Positions 23,632 to 31,608 of a stretch of DNA of 33,832 nucleotides are shown one piece after another. The position numbers and the translations under genes are program-made. Source of the DNA: Candidatus Caldatribacterium sp. (lineage in GTDB: Bacteria > Atribacterota > Atribacteria > Atribacterales > Caldatribacteriaceae). Under the pieces are notes generated by a model that was not told the DNA's origin, searched no databases, and saw nothing but the letters and a program-made list of their open reading frames with translations. How positions within the stretch are numbered: position 1 is the first letter of the stretch; every line of letters begins with the position of its first letter. The stretch lies in assembly GCA_014359405.1 (NCBI GenBank), contig JACIZN010000003.1, forward strand, positions 1 to 33,832. Reading direction: 5' to 3'.

Positions 23632-24064
23632 TTCCTCTCCCCCTCAGCACAAAAGCTTCCATCGCCAGAATGTACCCAAAATACCCAAGGCCGGTAATTT
23701 GTCCCCAGCAGACCGGCGCAGTAACCGAATGGTGACGAAACTCTTCCCGAGCGTAAATGTTCGACATATGGACTTCAATAGCTGGAATACCCACCGCTTT
23801 CAGAGCATCCCTTATGGCAATACTGTAGTGAGTATACGCTCCAGGATTAATGATGATTCCATCCCACTTTCCCCGTGCTTCGTGAATCTTGTCAATGATT
23901 GCTCCCTCGTGGTTCGACTGAAAAACCTCTAACTCCATTCCTCGTCGTTTCGCCTCTTCCGCAAGGAGACTGACCAGCTCTTTAAACGAAAGCGTCCCGT
24001 AGATATTCCGCTCTCGTTCTCCAAGAAGATTCAGATTCGGCCCAAGGATGCAAAGGAGTCTCAC
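23609..24064 (-). CDS. aroQ: Type II 3-dehydroquinate dehydratase
   Basis: Third shikimate step: dehydrates 3-dehydroquinate. 151 residues. The N-terminal ILGPNLNLLGERERNIYGTLS contains the catalytic tyrosine, QSNHEGAIIDKIHEA, IINPGAYTHYSIAIRDAL, EVHMSNIYAREEFRHHSV and GLGYFGYILAMEA follow, all diagnostic of the type II (dodecameric) enzyme. The GTG start overlaps the aroB stop (GTGA). It forms a tight aroK-aroB-aroQ set, next to the M24 peptidase and efp, a neighbourhood shared with many Firmicutes. Confidence 0.97.
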   Translation of the reverse strand: MRLLCILGPNLNLLGERERNIYGTLSFKELVSLLAEEAKRRGMELEVFQSNHEGAIIDKIHEARGKWDGIIINPGAYTHYSIAIRDALKAVGIPAIEVHMSNIYAREEFRHHSVTAPVCWGQITGLGYFGYILAMEAFVLRGRGNGVQETS

Positions 24065-25161
24065 ACCTGCACCTCACAGAGTTCTGGAAGAATCTGAAGC
24101 ACCATCTCTTCTTCCACTTCTACCCCTAAAATCGGCTTTCCCGGACACTCAAGAAGGGTAAAGCGCACCTTCCCTCCTCCCTTCTTTTTATCCCTCCGAA
24201 GGGCAGAGAGAAATTCCTCTGCTCCAACTTTTCGAGGAACCCGGAGAGGAAGCCCAAACTCCTCAAGCATCCTCCTCTGCAAATCACACATCTTTTCAGT
24301 ACTCACTCCAATCCTCACCGCCAGGATTGCTTCCCCAAGCATTCCTACACCGACTGCTTCCCCATGACGGAGAACCCCATATCCTGTGGCCTTCTCAAGG
24401 GCATGCCCTATGGTGTGCCCATAATTGAGGACACTTCGTAAACCCTTCTCCTTTTCATCCCTCTCAACAATCCCCTTCTTGTAGGCAATGGCTCTCGCAA
24501 CCGTCTCCTCAAGAACACGCTCTTCTCTTTGCAGGATTTCCCTTCTGTTGGCGAGAAGAAAAGACACGAACTCTTCCCCTTCAAGGAGCGCTGCCTTTAC
24601 CACTTCAGCAAGGCCTTCCCGATACTCCCGCTCCGGAAGGGTAGAGAGAAAGGAAAGGTCCACAAGAACTCCCGAGGGCTGGTAGAAAGTCCCGACGAGA
24701 TTCTTCCCCTCCTCAAGGTTTACTCCCGTTTTCCCGCCTACGGAACTGTCCACCTGAGCAAGAAGGCTTGTGGGGATTTGGTAGTACGCAATGCCCCGAA
24801 GAAATGTCGAGGCCACAAATCCCCCAAGGTCTGTAACCACTCCTCCCCCAAGGGTAAGGAGGAAGGATTTCCGGTCAAGGTCAAGGGCAAGGAGCCTGTG
24901 GTACACTTCTTCAACGGTCTTGAGGTTCTTATGCTCCTCTCCATCAGGGATAGCAATAGTGTCAACAGTATATCCATGACGGGCAAAGAACTCCTGCACC
25001 TTCTCCGCATAAAGTTCCCCCACCCGGTCATTCGTGAGTATGACACCCCGAGGGGAAGGAAAGAGGATACGAGATAGCCACCCATCCCAGGAAAAGAGGG
25101 AGGCATCGATGAGCACTCGGTACGTTCTTCCCTCAGGTAAGGACACCACAATCTCGCGCAC
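24061..25161 (-). CDS. aroB: 3-dehydroquinate synthase
   Basis: Second shikimate step: converts DAHP to 3-dehydroquinate with NAD and a divalent metal. 366 residues. IPDGEEHKNLKTVEEVYHRLL, TLGGGVVTDLGGFVASTFLRGI, PTSLLAQVDSSVGGKTGVN, GLAEVVKAALL, LNYGHTIGHALE (metal His) and HGEAVGVGM are visible. The start is GTG 25161, overlapping the end of aroK by 29 bases, with AGGGAG ten bases upstream. The C-terminal 40 residues (VRFTLLECPGKPILGVEVEEE) are a normal lid region. Confidence 0.97.
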   Translation of the reverse strand: MREIVVSLPEGRTYRVLIDASLFSWDGWLSRILFPSPRGVILTNDRVGELYAEKVQEFFARHGYTVDTIAIPDGEEHKNLKTVEEVYHRLLALDLDRKSFLLTLGGGVVTDLGGFVASTFLRGIAYYQIPTSLLAQVDSSVGGKTGVNLEEGKNLVGTFYQPSGVLVDLSFLSTLPEREYREGLAEVVKAALLEGEEFVSFLLANRREILQREERVLEETVARAIAYKKGIVERDEKEKGLRSVLNYGHTIGHALEKATGYGVLRHGEAVGVGMLGEAILAVRIGVSTEKMCDLQRRMLEEFGLPLRVPRKVGAEEFLSALRRDKKKGGGKVRFTLLECPGKPILGVEVEEEMVLQILPELCEVQV

Positions 25162-25666
25162 GACGGATAATCTCCCTGGCCACTTCCTCTTCGGTCAAGA
25201 AATCCGCATCAATTATAACATGGGCCTTCTCGTAGTAGGGAAGTCTCGCTAAGTAGAGAGCCTCGAGCTCTTCAAAGGTTGCGTACTTCCTGAGGAGGGG
25301 ACGATGCGAACTTCCCCGGATACGTTCAAAAAGAAGGGGGAAGGAAACGCGAAGGAAGACGGTCAGGAAGTGTTCCCAGAGAATGGCCCTATTCCTCTCT
25401 CGCAACGGAAGACCCCCACCGGTGGCAAGGACAAGATTTCGCTCTTTCACCAGTTCCTCAAGGACTTCTGTTTCGAGTTCACGAAAATACTCCTCACCGT
25501 AGCGAGAGAAGATTTCCGGAATGGAAAGACCCACTCGTTCTTCGATGACTCTATCGGTGTCGTAGAACCGCCAGCCGGTTATCTCCGCCACCCTTTGGCC
25601 AACAGTGGTCTTGCCACATCCCATGAAACCAAGAAGGGCGATACCGGAACGCACGGGATTTCTCAA
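25133..25666 (-). CDS. aroK: Shikimate kinase
   Basis: Fifth shikimate step: phosphorylates shikimate. 177 residues. P-loop GFMGCGKTTVG, DTDRVIEERVGLSIPEIFSRYGEEYFRELE (shikimate-binding Asp and Arg), ATGGGLP (shikimate-binding glycines) and RPLL (LID) are all present. The start is a TTG overlapping the lipoprotein stop (TTGA); a GTG at 25654 giving four fewer residues is equally possible, because neither has a good ribosome-binding site. Shikimate kinase next to type IV pilus genes is also seen in Proteobacteria and Deinococcus-Thermus, so this linkage is not unique. Confidence 0.95.
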   Translation of the reverse strand: MRNPVRSGIALLGFMGCGKTTVGQRVAEITGWRFYDTDRVIEERVGLSIPEIFSRYGEEYFRELETEVLEELVKERNLVLATGGGLPLRERNRAILWEHFLTVFLRVSFPLLFERIRGSSHRPLLRKYATFEELEALYLARLPYYEKAHVIIDADFLTEEEVAREIIRRARDCGVLT

Positions 25667-26547
25667 TCAGATTCAGGCTGGCATATTTCTTGCACTTCTT
25701 CCCTCTTGGTGGTTACCGTCAACACGCCCCCGTTGATGTCGTACACCACGGCGACAGCAGCAACGGTATCGCTGAGGCTCACTGGTACGCTCTCCGATAT
25801 AAAGGGCGGCGTTGTATCTACCCCTGCAGGTTCACCGTTGATAGAGAACACCACTTTCGTAACCATTGAAGCATCGTCCACCTTTAGATAGCAGCCAACA
25901 CGGAACGAATCGGAACAACCGGCGGGACAGTCAGCTGCACTACAGAAAAACTCAAGCGTTAAATCAAGCAAGCCCTCGAGTATGCTGAACGCAAGGTCTC
26001 CCCCTCGATACTGCACCGAGTGCGTCGCATAATCCACGCCGTAAAAGGTTACGCTGACAATCACCCCAGGTATGCGGTTTGACCTCAGGTACGCCTCCAC
26101 ATCCGGCGGGAGGAGGTCAACCGACCATTTCACAGAGGCAGTTTCTACACCGGCAACAGAGGCCATGGGCGTTTGGGGAGGAATAACGTCGATACTCATC
26201 TCTATAGTTCTCGTCAACGACGCAAGCGCTGTTCCATCGGTCTTTTTATACTCTAAGCGGCATTGAGTGATTTTCACTCCGACTCTGTTCAAAGGAGTAA
26301 AGGTGAACTCAGTCCATCCCCAGTTTCTCGAGAACCCGGACTCAGAATCAGAATCGGAATCAGACTCAGAATCAGTTTCCCCTGCAAGTGCCGCAGAAAG
26401 AGAGGAAACCTTCACATCTGCGACGATACTCACCTTTGCCTTGGGAAACATAGGGTTATCCGAAAACCAGCCGCAACCTGGGAGAAAAAGAAAGAGCAAA
26501 GCCGCCACGCTCACGGTAAGGCAGATAAAAAATGCTTTCCTCCTCAT
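25663..26547 (-). CDS. Predicted lipoprotein with a Ser-Asp/Glu repeat, function unknown
   Basis: 294 residues. A signal peptide with hydrophobic core (about residues 5-23) ends in FLPGC, a plausible but imperfect lipobox with Pro at -2 and Cys at 25. A short acidic Ser-Asp/Glu repeat at about residues 58-70 is encoded by six hexanucleotide units. The rest is beta-rich and includes a cluster of four cysteines (about residues 200-221). No family recognised. ATG 26547 is preceded by AAGGAGG, a very strong ribosome-binding site. It lies 12 bases downstream of the secretin gene, so a role as secretin pilotin or assembly partner is an attractive guess, but there is no motif to support it. Confidence 0.75.
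   Translation of the reverse strand: MRRKAFFICLTVSVAALLFLFLPGCGWFSDNPMFPKAKVSIVADVKVSSLSAALAGETDSESDSDSDSESGFSRNWGWTEFTFTPLNRVGVKITQCRLEYKKTDGTALASLTRTIEMSIDVIPPQTPMASVAGVETASVKWSVDLLPPDVEAYLRSNRIPGVIVSVTFYGVDYATHSVQYRGGDLAFSILEGLLDLTLEFFCSAADCPAGCSDSFRVGCYLKVDDASMVTKVVFSINGEPAGVDTTPPFISESVPVSLSDTVAAVAVVYDINGGVLTVTTKREEVQEICQPESD
26338..26373 (-). repeat. Six tandem GA(T/G)TC(T/C) hexamers within the lipoprotein gene
   Basis: On the minus strand six consecutive hexamers of the form GAT-TC(T/C) or GAG-TC(T/C) encode alternating Asp/Glu and Ser. Unit changes (GAT to GAG and TCT to TCC) show it is not a perfect repeat. It could change length by whole units without shifting the frame, so any variation would lengthen or shorten a linker rather than switch the gene off. 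The repeat is acidic and flexible, like the Ser-Asp linkers of surface proteins, but very short. Confidence 0.8.
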
Positions 26548-26559
26548 CCTTTCCCTCCT

Positions 26560-28260
26560 TCAGTACTCAATGACGTGAGGAGTGAGGAAGACAACGAGCT
26601 CCGTCTCCTTGTGGGTCCTGCTCCGAAGCACAAAGAGGTTTCCGAGGAGAGGAAGCTCGCTGAGGATAGGTATTCGGGTGATTCTCTCGATGTCCTCGCT
26701 CCGGATGAGCCCGCCGATGACCAAAGTTTCTCCAGGACGTAGCCGGGCAGTGGTATCGGCGTTTTTGACCGTCTTCTGGGGATCCCTAAATGTCAAGCCA
26801 GCCAAAACGTACTCTCGCTCGATATAGGTGCTTACTTCAGGCTTGGCATGGACCACAACTGTCCCTTCCTGGGTAAGAACTGGGGTTACCTTAAGGGTGA
26901 TTCCTACCTCCAGAAATTGCAGTTTTCCCGGAATAAGACGTCCTTCCTCATCGATTTCAAGATCGCGGTAAGGGATAGCGTCTCCCACATGAATTGTTGC
27001 CGTCTTACCACTCAACGTCAGAATCCTCGGGTTTCCAACTAATCTTGCCAGATTCTTCTTCTCCAAGGCTTTAATGGTCATTTCCACAAGGTCCTGGCGC
27101 TCCATAGGTCCACCGATGCTGAGTTCCCCAAAGGTGATTTCCCCTTCCTTTCCACCGACGGTCCAGGTTACCCCAAGGTCTTTTACTTTCTCTCGGTTAA
27201 TTTCCACAAGCTTTGCATCGATCATGACTTGAGGGAGTTTCCGGTCGAGATTAGAGAGCAACTCTGCAACGGCCTTCATTTCCTCTGGAGTTCCCCGAAC
27301 GACGAAAGCTTTCTGGGCAAAGTCGTAGTTCACCCGTTCCTCCTCGGGTATAACAATCTTGAGGAGTTCTCTAACTTTCTTAAGCTGCTCCTCGTCTTCG
27401 TAGATGTTATTGGAAAGGTAAAAAACTCTTGTCTCGAGGGCAACGTCTATTTTCTCCAGAGTTTCCGCAACTTTCTGGAACTCCTCCTCCCTTCCCCGAA
27501 TGACAAGTGCTCGACCTACGGTGTCAACAGCAACGCGTTCTGGTGGAACGATGAGGCTAATAATTTCTTTTGCTTTCTCGGGATCGATGCTCTTCAAGGG
27601 AAACCGCTGAATCCTCAGAAGCCCAAAGTTCTCCTCAAGCTTACTCTTCTCCGCCACGATAATGTTGTTCCCAAAGCGCACCTGACCAAGTCCCTTCATG
27701 GTGAGAATGTATCCCAAGGCCTGCTCGAAAGTGAGGTTTTCAAAGGAGAGCGTAATGGTTCCCTGCACAGAGTCATCCACGACGATATTCACACCTTTAG
27801 CCTTGGCAAGGGCAAGGAGAACGTCCCTGATATCGGCATCTCGGAAACTAAAGGAGAAGCGTTCTTCCTCTCCCGGGGGAGCAAAAGGACCCTTGAAGAG
27901 GACACTCACGAGCCGACCACCTGCTTCGTCGTACACCTCGTAAGGGACAGAATCCTTCAGCTCTATCCAGATTCTGAGGTTCCCCTCCTCTTCCCGGAAG
28001 ATAATACTCTGCACCGGGCCAATATGCATCGGCCGCTCGGCATAGGGAACCCCTCTTTTGGCTCCAGCAATATCAAGGACAACGTGGTACGGATCGGGAG
28101 AGACATCCTCCCAGGTACAGGGAGCGTCGAACTTAAAAGTGAGCTTGATTTCATTGCTATCGGCCCGGAAGAAGAAATCCCGAAGCTCAAGAGGCAATGC
28201 CGGAGAGACGAAAAGGCTAAGGCAAAGGAGCGCAAAAAGTACTATTCTTCGAGCGAAAAT
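26560..28260 (-). CDS. pilQ: Type IV pilus secretin PilQ, predicted ATT start
   Basis: Outer-membrane ring of a type IV pilus or type II secretion system. Domains in order: an AMIN-like N-terminal domain (about residues 22-125), a secretin/TonB short N domain (FRDADIRDVLLALAKAKGVNIVV), two NolW/N1-type repeats (VAVDTVGRALVIRGREEEF and NYDFAQKAFVVRGTPEEM), then the secretin core ending GETLVIGGLIRS and PLLGNLFVLRS. The first in-frame conventional start is TTG 28197, which removes any signal peptide. The frame upstream encodes FARRIVLFALLCLSLFVSPA, a clear signal peptide, but holds no ATG, GTG, TTG or CTG. ATT at 28258-28260 follows GGGGAGGGA by six bases, so I propose an ATT start giving 566 residues. 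It overlaps the PilP-like gene by 19 bases. Confidence 0.88.
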   Translation of the reverse strand: MFARRIVLFALLCLSLFVSPALPLELRDFFFRADSNEIKLTFKFDAPCTWEDVSPDPYHVVLDIAGAKRGVPYAERPMHIGPVQSIIFREEEGNLRIWIELKDSVPYEVYDEAGGRLVSVLFKGPFAPPGEEERFSFSFRDADIRDVLLALAKAKGVNIVVDDSVQGTITLSFENLTFEQALGYILTMKGLGQVRFGNNIIVAEKSKLEENFGLLRIQRFPLKSIDPEKAKEIISLIVPPERVAVDTVGRALVIRGREEEFQKVAETLEKIDVALETRVFYLSNNIYEDEEQLKKVRELLKIVIPEEERVNYDFAQKAFVVRGTPEEMKAVAELLSNLDRKLPQVMIDAKLVEINREKVKDLGVTWTVGGKEGEITFGELSIGGPMERQDLVEMTIKALEKKNLARLVGNPRILTLSGKTATIHVGDAIPYRDLEIDEEGRLIPGKLQFLEVGITLKVTPVLTQEGTVVVHAKPEVSTYIEREYVLAGLTFRDPQKTVKNADTTARLRPGETLVIGGLIRSEDIERITRIPILSELPLLGNLFVLRSRTHKETELVVFLTPHVIEY

Positions 28261-28745
28261 ACGAATTCCCTCCCCTGATATGTAAGCACAACTTGCTTTT
28301 TGTCTACTTTAACCAACCTGAGCTCCCCTGACAAGGGCTTTTCAGGTGTGAGGAAGAAAATTTCCCCGTCAACCTCCACTACGACAACCTGATTTTTGGG
28401 AGACAGAACAACACCCTTGATGGTAATAGTGGGAAATACCTCCTCCTCAGGAACTCCGGAAGAGACCACCACCTCTTCTCCTCCAAAGGCTGAAGGAGCT
28501 TCTTCAAAAACAAAGATGTCTCGCAGGTTCGCAATCTCTTCCTCCCCAAGAGGGGCGAGAAAAATTTCCTTTTGGGTGACTTCGGGAGATTCGGGGAGAG
28601 AAAAAACAAGTCCCCTTGCCCCTGGGTTTTCCGGAACAGGCAAGGAAGACGCCTGGAGCACTTCAACAAGACGGAGGCTCCAAAAACCAAGAACCCCAAC
28701 CGCAGAAGCCAGAGCTATAATGAAAAACACATCCCTTCCCTTCAT
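28242..28745 (-). CDS. pilP: PilP/GspC-like inner-membrane pilus protein
   Basis: 167 residues. An N-terminal membrane helix (about residues 7-28) is followed by a low-complexity periplasmic linker and a C-terminal beta domain (about 105-167) with the GspC/PilP-type pattern ITIKGVVLSPKNQVVVVEVDGEIFFL and a terminal QVVLTYQGREFVF strand. This domain in relatives contacts the secretin N-domains. It lacks the lipoprotein signal of Proteobacterial PilP, so it is anchored by a helix as in GspC. The ATG overlaps the PilO stop (ATGA), and the gene overlaps the secretin start. Identity as PilP rests on position and pattern. Confidence 0.75.
   Translation of the reverse strand: MKGRDVFFIIALASAVGVLGFWSLRLVEVLQASSLPVPENPGARGLVFSLPESPEVTQKEIFLAPLGEEEIANLRDIFVFEEAPSAFGGEEVVVSSGVPEEEVFPTITIKGVVLSPKNQVVVVEVDGEIFFLTPEKPLSGELRLVKVDKKQVVLTYQGREFVFSLEE
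28267..28275 (-). promoter_or_regulatory. Strong ribosome-binding site of the secretin ATT start
   Basis: On the minus strand a GGGGAGGGA element ends six bases before the ATT codon at 28258-28260. It is the strongest ribosome-binding-like sequence near the beginning of the secretin frame and sits correctly for ATT, not for TTG 28197, where it would be some 70 bases too far. It lies in the last codons of the PilP-like gene. Confidence 0.6.
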
Positions 28746-29275
28746 TTTTTCTTCTGCCCCCCGAGGAGATAGGTGGAAAGGGAGAAGTCCACTCGGAAAG
28801 CTTCCTGCTCACTCTGGAAAGAAAACCCCTGGACCTGGATGAGACGAGGAGACTGACGGAGGTAGTTGAGGAAGGAAAGAAAGCTGTGGAAAGAGGTTCG
28901 AACCGAACCAGAGAAGGGTATTTCCGTGTAGCCTTCTTGGGGCTGCAACGGCTCGGGTTTCAAAGAGAGGAGTTCAAGAGAGGAAAGGAAGGCAGCGTCT
29001 TCGACGATGATGAGGAGGTCCGGAATGTCCTTCTCCTCGGGGAGACGGCGCGAAAGAACCTGTACAAGGCTCTCGAGATCCTCGAGTTTTTTCTCCAGCC
29101 TCCGCAGCTCTGCCACTCTCTTCTCGAGAGCAGTCACCTCCTGGTGGAGCCTCTTCCTCTCTTCCTCGAGGCTTCGAAACCGGTCTTGCAGGGGAAAGAG
29201 TGCAAAGTACAGAAAACCAAAGAGGCAACCTGTCCAGAGGAGGAGGTATACTGCCCAGTGGTTTTGGATTCTCAT
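28742..29275 (-). CDS. pilO: PilO-like pilus assembly protein
   Basis: 177 residues: a single N-terminal membrane helix (about residues 8-28), a coiled coil with heptad Leu/Glu/Lys (about 33-75), then a ferredoxin-like periplasmic domain (about 80-170) with a PDLLIIVEDAA segment and VRTSFHSFLSFLNYLRQSPRLIQV, the usual PilO pattern. PilO pairs with PilN to form the inner-membrane platform. The ATG overlaps the pilN stop (ATGA). Sequence is divergent, so PilO is a structural and positional call. Confidence 0.85.
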   Translation of the reverse strand: MRIQNHWAVYLLLWTGCLFGFLYFALFPLQDRFRSLEEERKRLHQEVTALEKRVAELRRLEKKLEDLESLVQVLSRRLPEEKDIPDLLIIVEDAAFLSSLELLSLKPEPLQPQEGYTEIPFSGSVRTSFHSFLSFLNYLRQSPRLIQVQGFSFQSEQEAFRVDFSLSTYLLGGQKKK

Positions 29276-29826
29276 CGACCCTTCAGCTCCAGCATCAGGC
29301 CAAACTCATAGAGATTGTCTCTGCCAAGAGCAAGCGAGGTGAACTCCACATTTGCAAAAAGTTCCGAGTGCTGGGAAAGACCGCTTATGAATTCTGCAAT
29401 GCTTGCCACGGTCCTTGCCCGACCCCGACACTCAACCTTCTCCGAAGAGCAACGGATTTCCGAAAGAGCGAGGTCAGAAGGCATGTTTTCCTCAAGAACC
29501 ACAAAGAACCGGAGCCAATCCTGTTCTCTCTTGACAAGCGACTCAAGGAGATGAACCCGTTCCTCAACCCGGGCAACCTCCTCCTGAACCTTCCTGAGTC
29601 TCTGCTCCTCTTCTCGAAGGCGAGCTACCTGAAGCTGCAGTGTTCCAACCTCCTGACTGAGGGCTTCAACCCGTATGCTCAAAAGGCCATAGGAAAAAAG
29701 GTAGAAAGATGAGAACACCAGTAGCACAATGACGAAAAAGAGCCGAATCCAATTTGGAGTCCTTCGAGCAACGTACTTTTTGGGAAGGAGATTGAGGGCA
29801 ACTCGATAGGGGACTCTCACTTCCAT
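29272..29826 (-). CDS. pilN: PilN-like pilus assembly protein
   Basis: 184 residues. A short cytoplasmic N-terminus with YRVALNLLPKKY resembles the PilN INLLP motif that binds PilM; then one membrane helix (about residues 26-48), a coiled coil (about 52-100) and a periplasmic domain with LSEIRCSSEKVECRGRARTVASIAEFISGLSQ, the Fimbrial assembly (PilN) pattern. The ATG overlaps the pilM stop region by ten bases. Both the binding motif and the neighbouring PilM support the assignment. Confidence 0.9.
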   Translation of the reverse strand: MEVRVPYRVALNLLPKKYVARRTPNWIRLFFVIVLLVFSSFYLFSYGLLSIRVEALSQEVGTLQLQVARLREEEQRLRKVQEEVARVEERVHLLESLVKREQDWLRFFVVLEENMPSDLALSEIRCSSEKVECRGRARTVASIAEFISGLSQHSELFANVEFTSLALGRDNLYEFGLMLELKGR

Positions 29827-30779
29827 AGCGATGCTCCCACCGCTGCAAGAAATCGCTCTGAAGGGATTGACTCCTTGCCTTCAAGAAAAAGTGGTCGCAA
29901 CGGTTGAAAGGTTAGAGAAAGCCCCTCGCTCAGGTAGTCTCGAAGGGGTTTACACAGCGCTCCGCCACCTGAAAGGAAAATCTTCTCGAGTAAGCGAGAC
30001 CCAAACTCTGCCTGGAAAAAGGTGAAGGAACGCTTGAGTTCGAGAAAGAGATCCTGTGAAGCTAAGGGTACAGCCTCCTCAAGTTGATACGGAGCTTCGC
30101 TTCGGCGGAGAATTTCAAGCGTTTCCACTGGAGAAAGATGGAATTTCTTCTGGAGAACATCCCAGATTTTTCGCATACCCCAACCAAAATTCCGGGAAAA
30201 GAGAACGTTCTGGTCCCCGAAGCAAACGATTGTGGTTTTCTCAAAGCCCACATCAACCAAGGTGAAAGCAACTTCAAAAAGTTCCGGATGAAGGCTTAGG
30301 AAACCCTTTGTGAGGCTCATAACATGGGGCTCTACGGCTTCTACCCATATCCCGGCCCGGGCAAAAGTGTCCACGTACGCCTCTACAGCAGGTGAAGGAA
30401 CGGCGGCAAAGAGCACATCCATACTCCCATTGTCTCTTTTGAGGATGCTCCAGCTCACCTGGAAACTCTCCTCTCCAGGGATAAGAGAATGGGCTTCCCA
30501 CTGAATTGCGTTTTCAAGCTCTTCAGGAGACATTTCGGGGAAATTCATCCGCTGCAAGACCATCTGAGGATAGGAAAAGGAGAACACTGCCTCTTTTGGG
30601 AGGCGGTTCCGCTGAAGGAAAAGGCGAACATCCGATGGCGAAAATGCAGGATTCTCCGCTTCTCCTGTAAAGATGACAAGCTCTCCAACCTTTTCAATCG
30701 TAAAGCTCGAACCTTGCCGCTCACTCAGGCAAAATTTCAGGGAGTAAGAACCGGTGTCAATACCAAGCACGCTCTTCAC
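29817..30779 (-). CDS. pilM: PilM actin-like pilus assembly ATPase
   Basis: Cytoplasmic actin-fold protein that binds the PilN tail. 320 residues: GIDTGSYSLKF phosphate-1 motif at the N-terminus, LPKEAVFSFSY, MSPEELENAIQWEAHSLIP (typical PilM), VEAVEPHVMSLTKGF, TLVDVGFEKTTIVCF phosphate-2 motif and FLSGGGALCKPLRDYLSEGL adenosine motif. The start is a GTG immediately after the stop of the preceding pilin-like gene. The ribosome-binding site is poor, and translational coupling is likely. PilM-N-O-P-Q appears in canonical order. Confidence 0.94.
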   Translation of the reverse strand: MKSVLGIDTGSYSLKFCLSERQGSSFTIEKVGELVIFTGEAENPAFSPSDVRLFLQRNRLPKEAVFSFSYPQMVLQRMNFPEMSPEELENAIQWEAHSLIPGEESFQVSWSILKRDNGSMDVLFAAVPSPAVEAYVDTFARAGIWVEAVEPHVMSLTKGFLSLHPELFEVAFTLVDVGFEKTTIVCFGDQNVLFSRNFGWGMRKIWDVLQKKFHLSPVETLEILRRSEAPYQLEEAVPLASQDLFLELKRSFTFFQAEFGSRLLEKIFLSGGGALCKPLRDYLSEGLSLTFQPLRPLFLEGKESIPSERFLAAVGASLWK

Positions 30780-31196
30780 TCACTTCAAGAAAGGTCGAAT
30801 GAACTCGTTTTCAGCTGCAACCACGACAACTCTATCCCCTTCCCACCGAATCCGGGCTTGAAGTACTACGGTTGTACCCCCCTTTGGTTTTACAGTAATT
30901 GTATCACTACTGATAGTGAAGGTGTAGGAAGGCACAAAAACTGAGGGAATATCCTCTCCCGTAAACCCCTTACCCCTTTCCTCAAGAAGGGCTACCGCCT
31001 CGACGAGAACACCTTCTCTCTCATACTCCCTCCGGCACTCTTCAACGTAAGATGCAACAACGCGACCATGGAGAGCAACTTCTGAGAAGAAAGGAACAAG
31101 GAAAGAGGCAACAAAAAGAACAAAAATACAGGCCACAATGGAAACGTTTCCTCTTTCTCTATTTCGTAAAGTATTCCGGCGCAACTTCAAGAACAT
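30780..31196 (-). CDS. PilX-like minor pilin, degenerate prepilin signal
   Basis: 138 residues from ATG 31196, with an AGGGA site nine bases upstream; earlier in-frame codons lie inside the neighbouring pilin gene. The N-terminus ends in RERGNVSIVACIFVLFVASF, a basic leader, Gly and a hydrophobic helix, like PilX-type proteins, which often lack the Glu5 of classic pilins. Residues about 30-125 are beta-rich and unrecognised. It ends exactly where pilM begins. Whether it is cut by a prepilin peptidase cannot be told from the sequence. Confidence 0.7.
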   Translation of the reverse strand: MFLKLRRNTLRNRERGNVSIVACIFVLFVASFLVPFFSEVALHGRVVASYVEECRREYEREGVLVEAVALLEERGKGFTGEDIPSVFVPSYTFTISSDTITVKPKGGTTVVLQARIRWEGDRVVVVAAENEFIRPFLK

Positions 31197-31608
31197 AAGT
31201 TCTGTCCCTAAAGGCAAGGGTCGTCTGGAGAAGGTTTCCGGAGAGAGTAAAGACTGCATCTGTGCAATCCCCAGCAAGGGGGTTTGCCGTTGTTCCTCTC
31301 TGGTAGCCCAGAAAGAAGGTACCGCCAGACCTGTACAAGGTAACCAAATTGTTCCCCAAAAGAACGTGCAACTTCTTCCCCTTCTCTACGGGTACGACGT
31401 TACTCCCATACCGTACAAAGTGGAAAACAGCGTGTATCGCAGAAAGGGCATACTCTTTCTCTTCGATATCCGCAAGACTCGAGACAAAAGTCCTCACACA
31501 CCAAGCGCTAATCCCGAAAGCTCCACAGATAACCATCATACCGATGGTTACACTCAAAAGAACCTCAAGGAGCATGAATCCTCTTCTTTCGGAGCGTCCG
31601 CAGTACAA
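31159..31608 (-). CDS. PilW-like minor pilin
   Basis: 149 residues if started at TTG 31608, which has GAGGA just upstream. The conserved part is RRGFMLLEVLLSVTIGMMVICGAF, a full type IV prepilin motif (Gly-Phe then Glu5) followed by a membrane helix. The start is the weakest point: ATG 31692 would give a long leader inside the preceding gene. The body has no recognised domain, but length and position fit PilW/PilJ-type minor pilins. It overlaps the next minor pilin gene by 38 bases. Confidence 0.8.
   Translation of the reverse strand: MYCGRSERRGFMLLEVLLSVTIGMMVICGAFGISAWCVRTFVSSLADIEEKEYALSAIHAVFHFVRYGSNVVPVEKGKKLHVLLGNNLVTLYRSGGTFFLGYQRGTTANPLAGDCTDAVFTLSGNLLQTTLAFRDRTYVLEVAPEYFTK

Noticed and set aside
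26338-26373. Phase-variation switch at the hexamer repeat
   Set aside because: The repeat unit is six bases, so slippage would not shift the frame. The units are imperfect, which lowers slippage.
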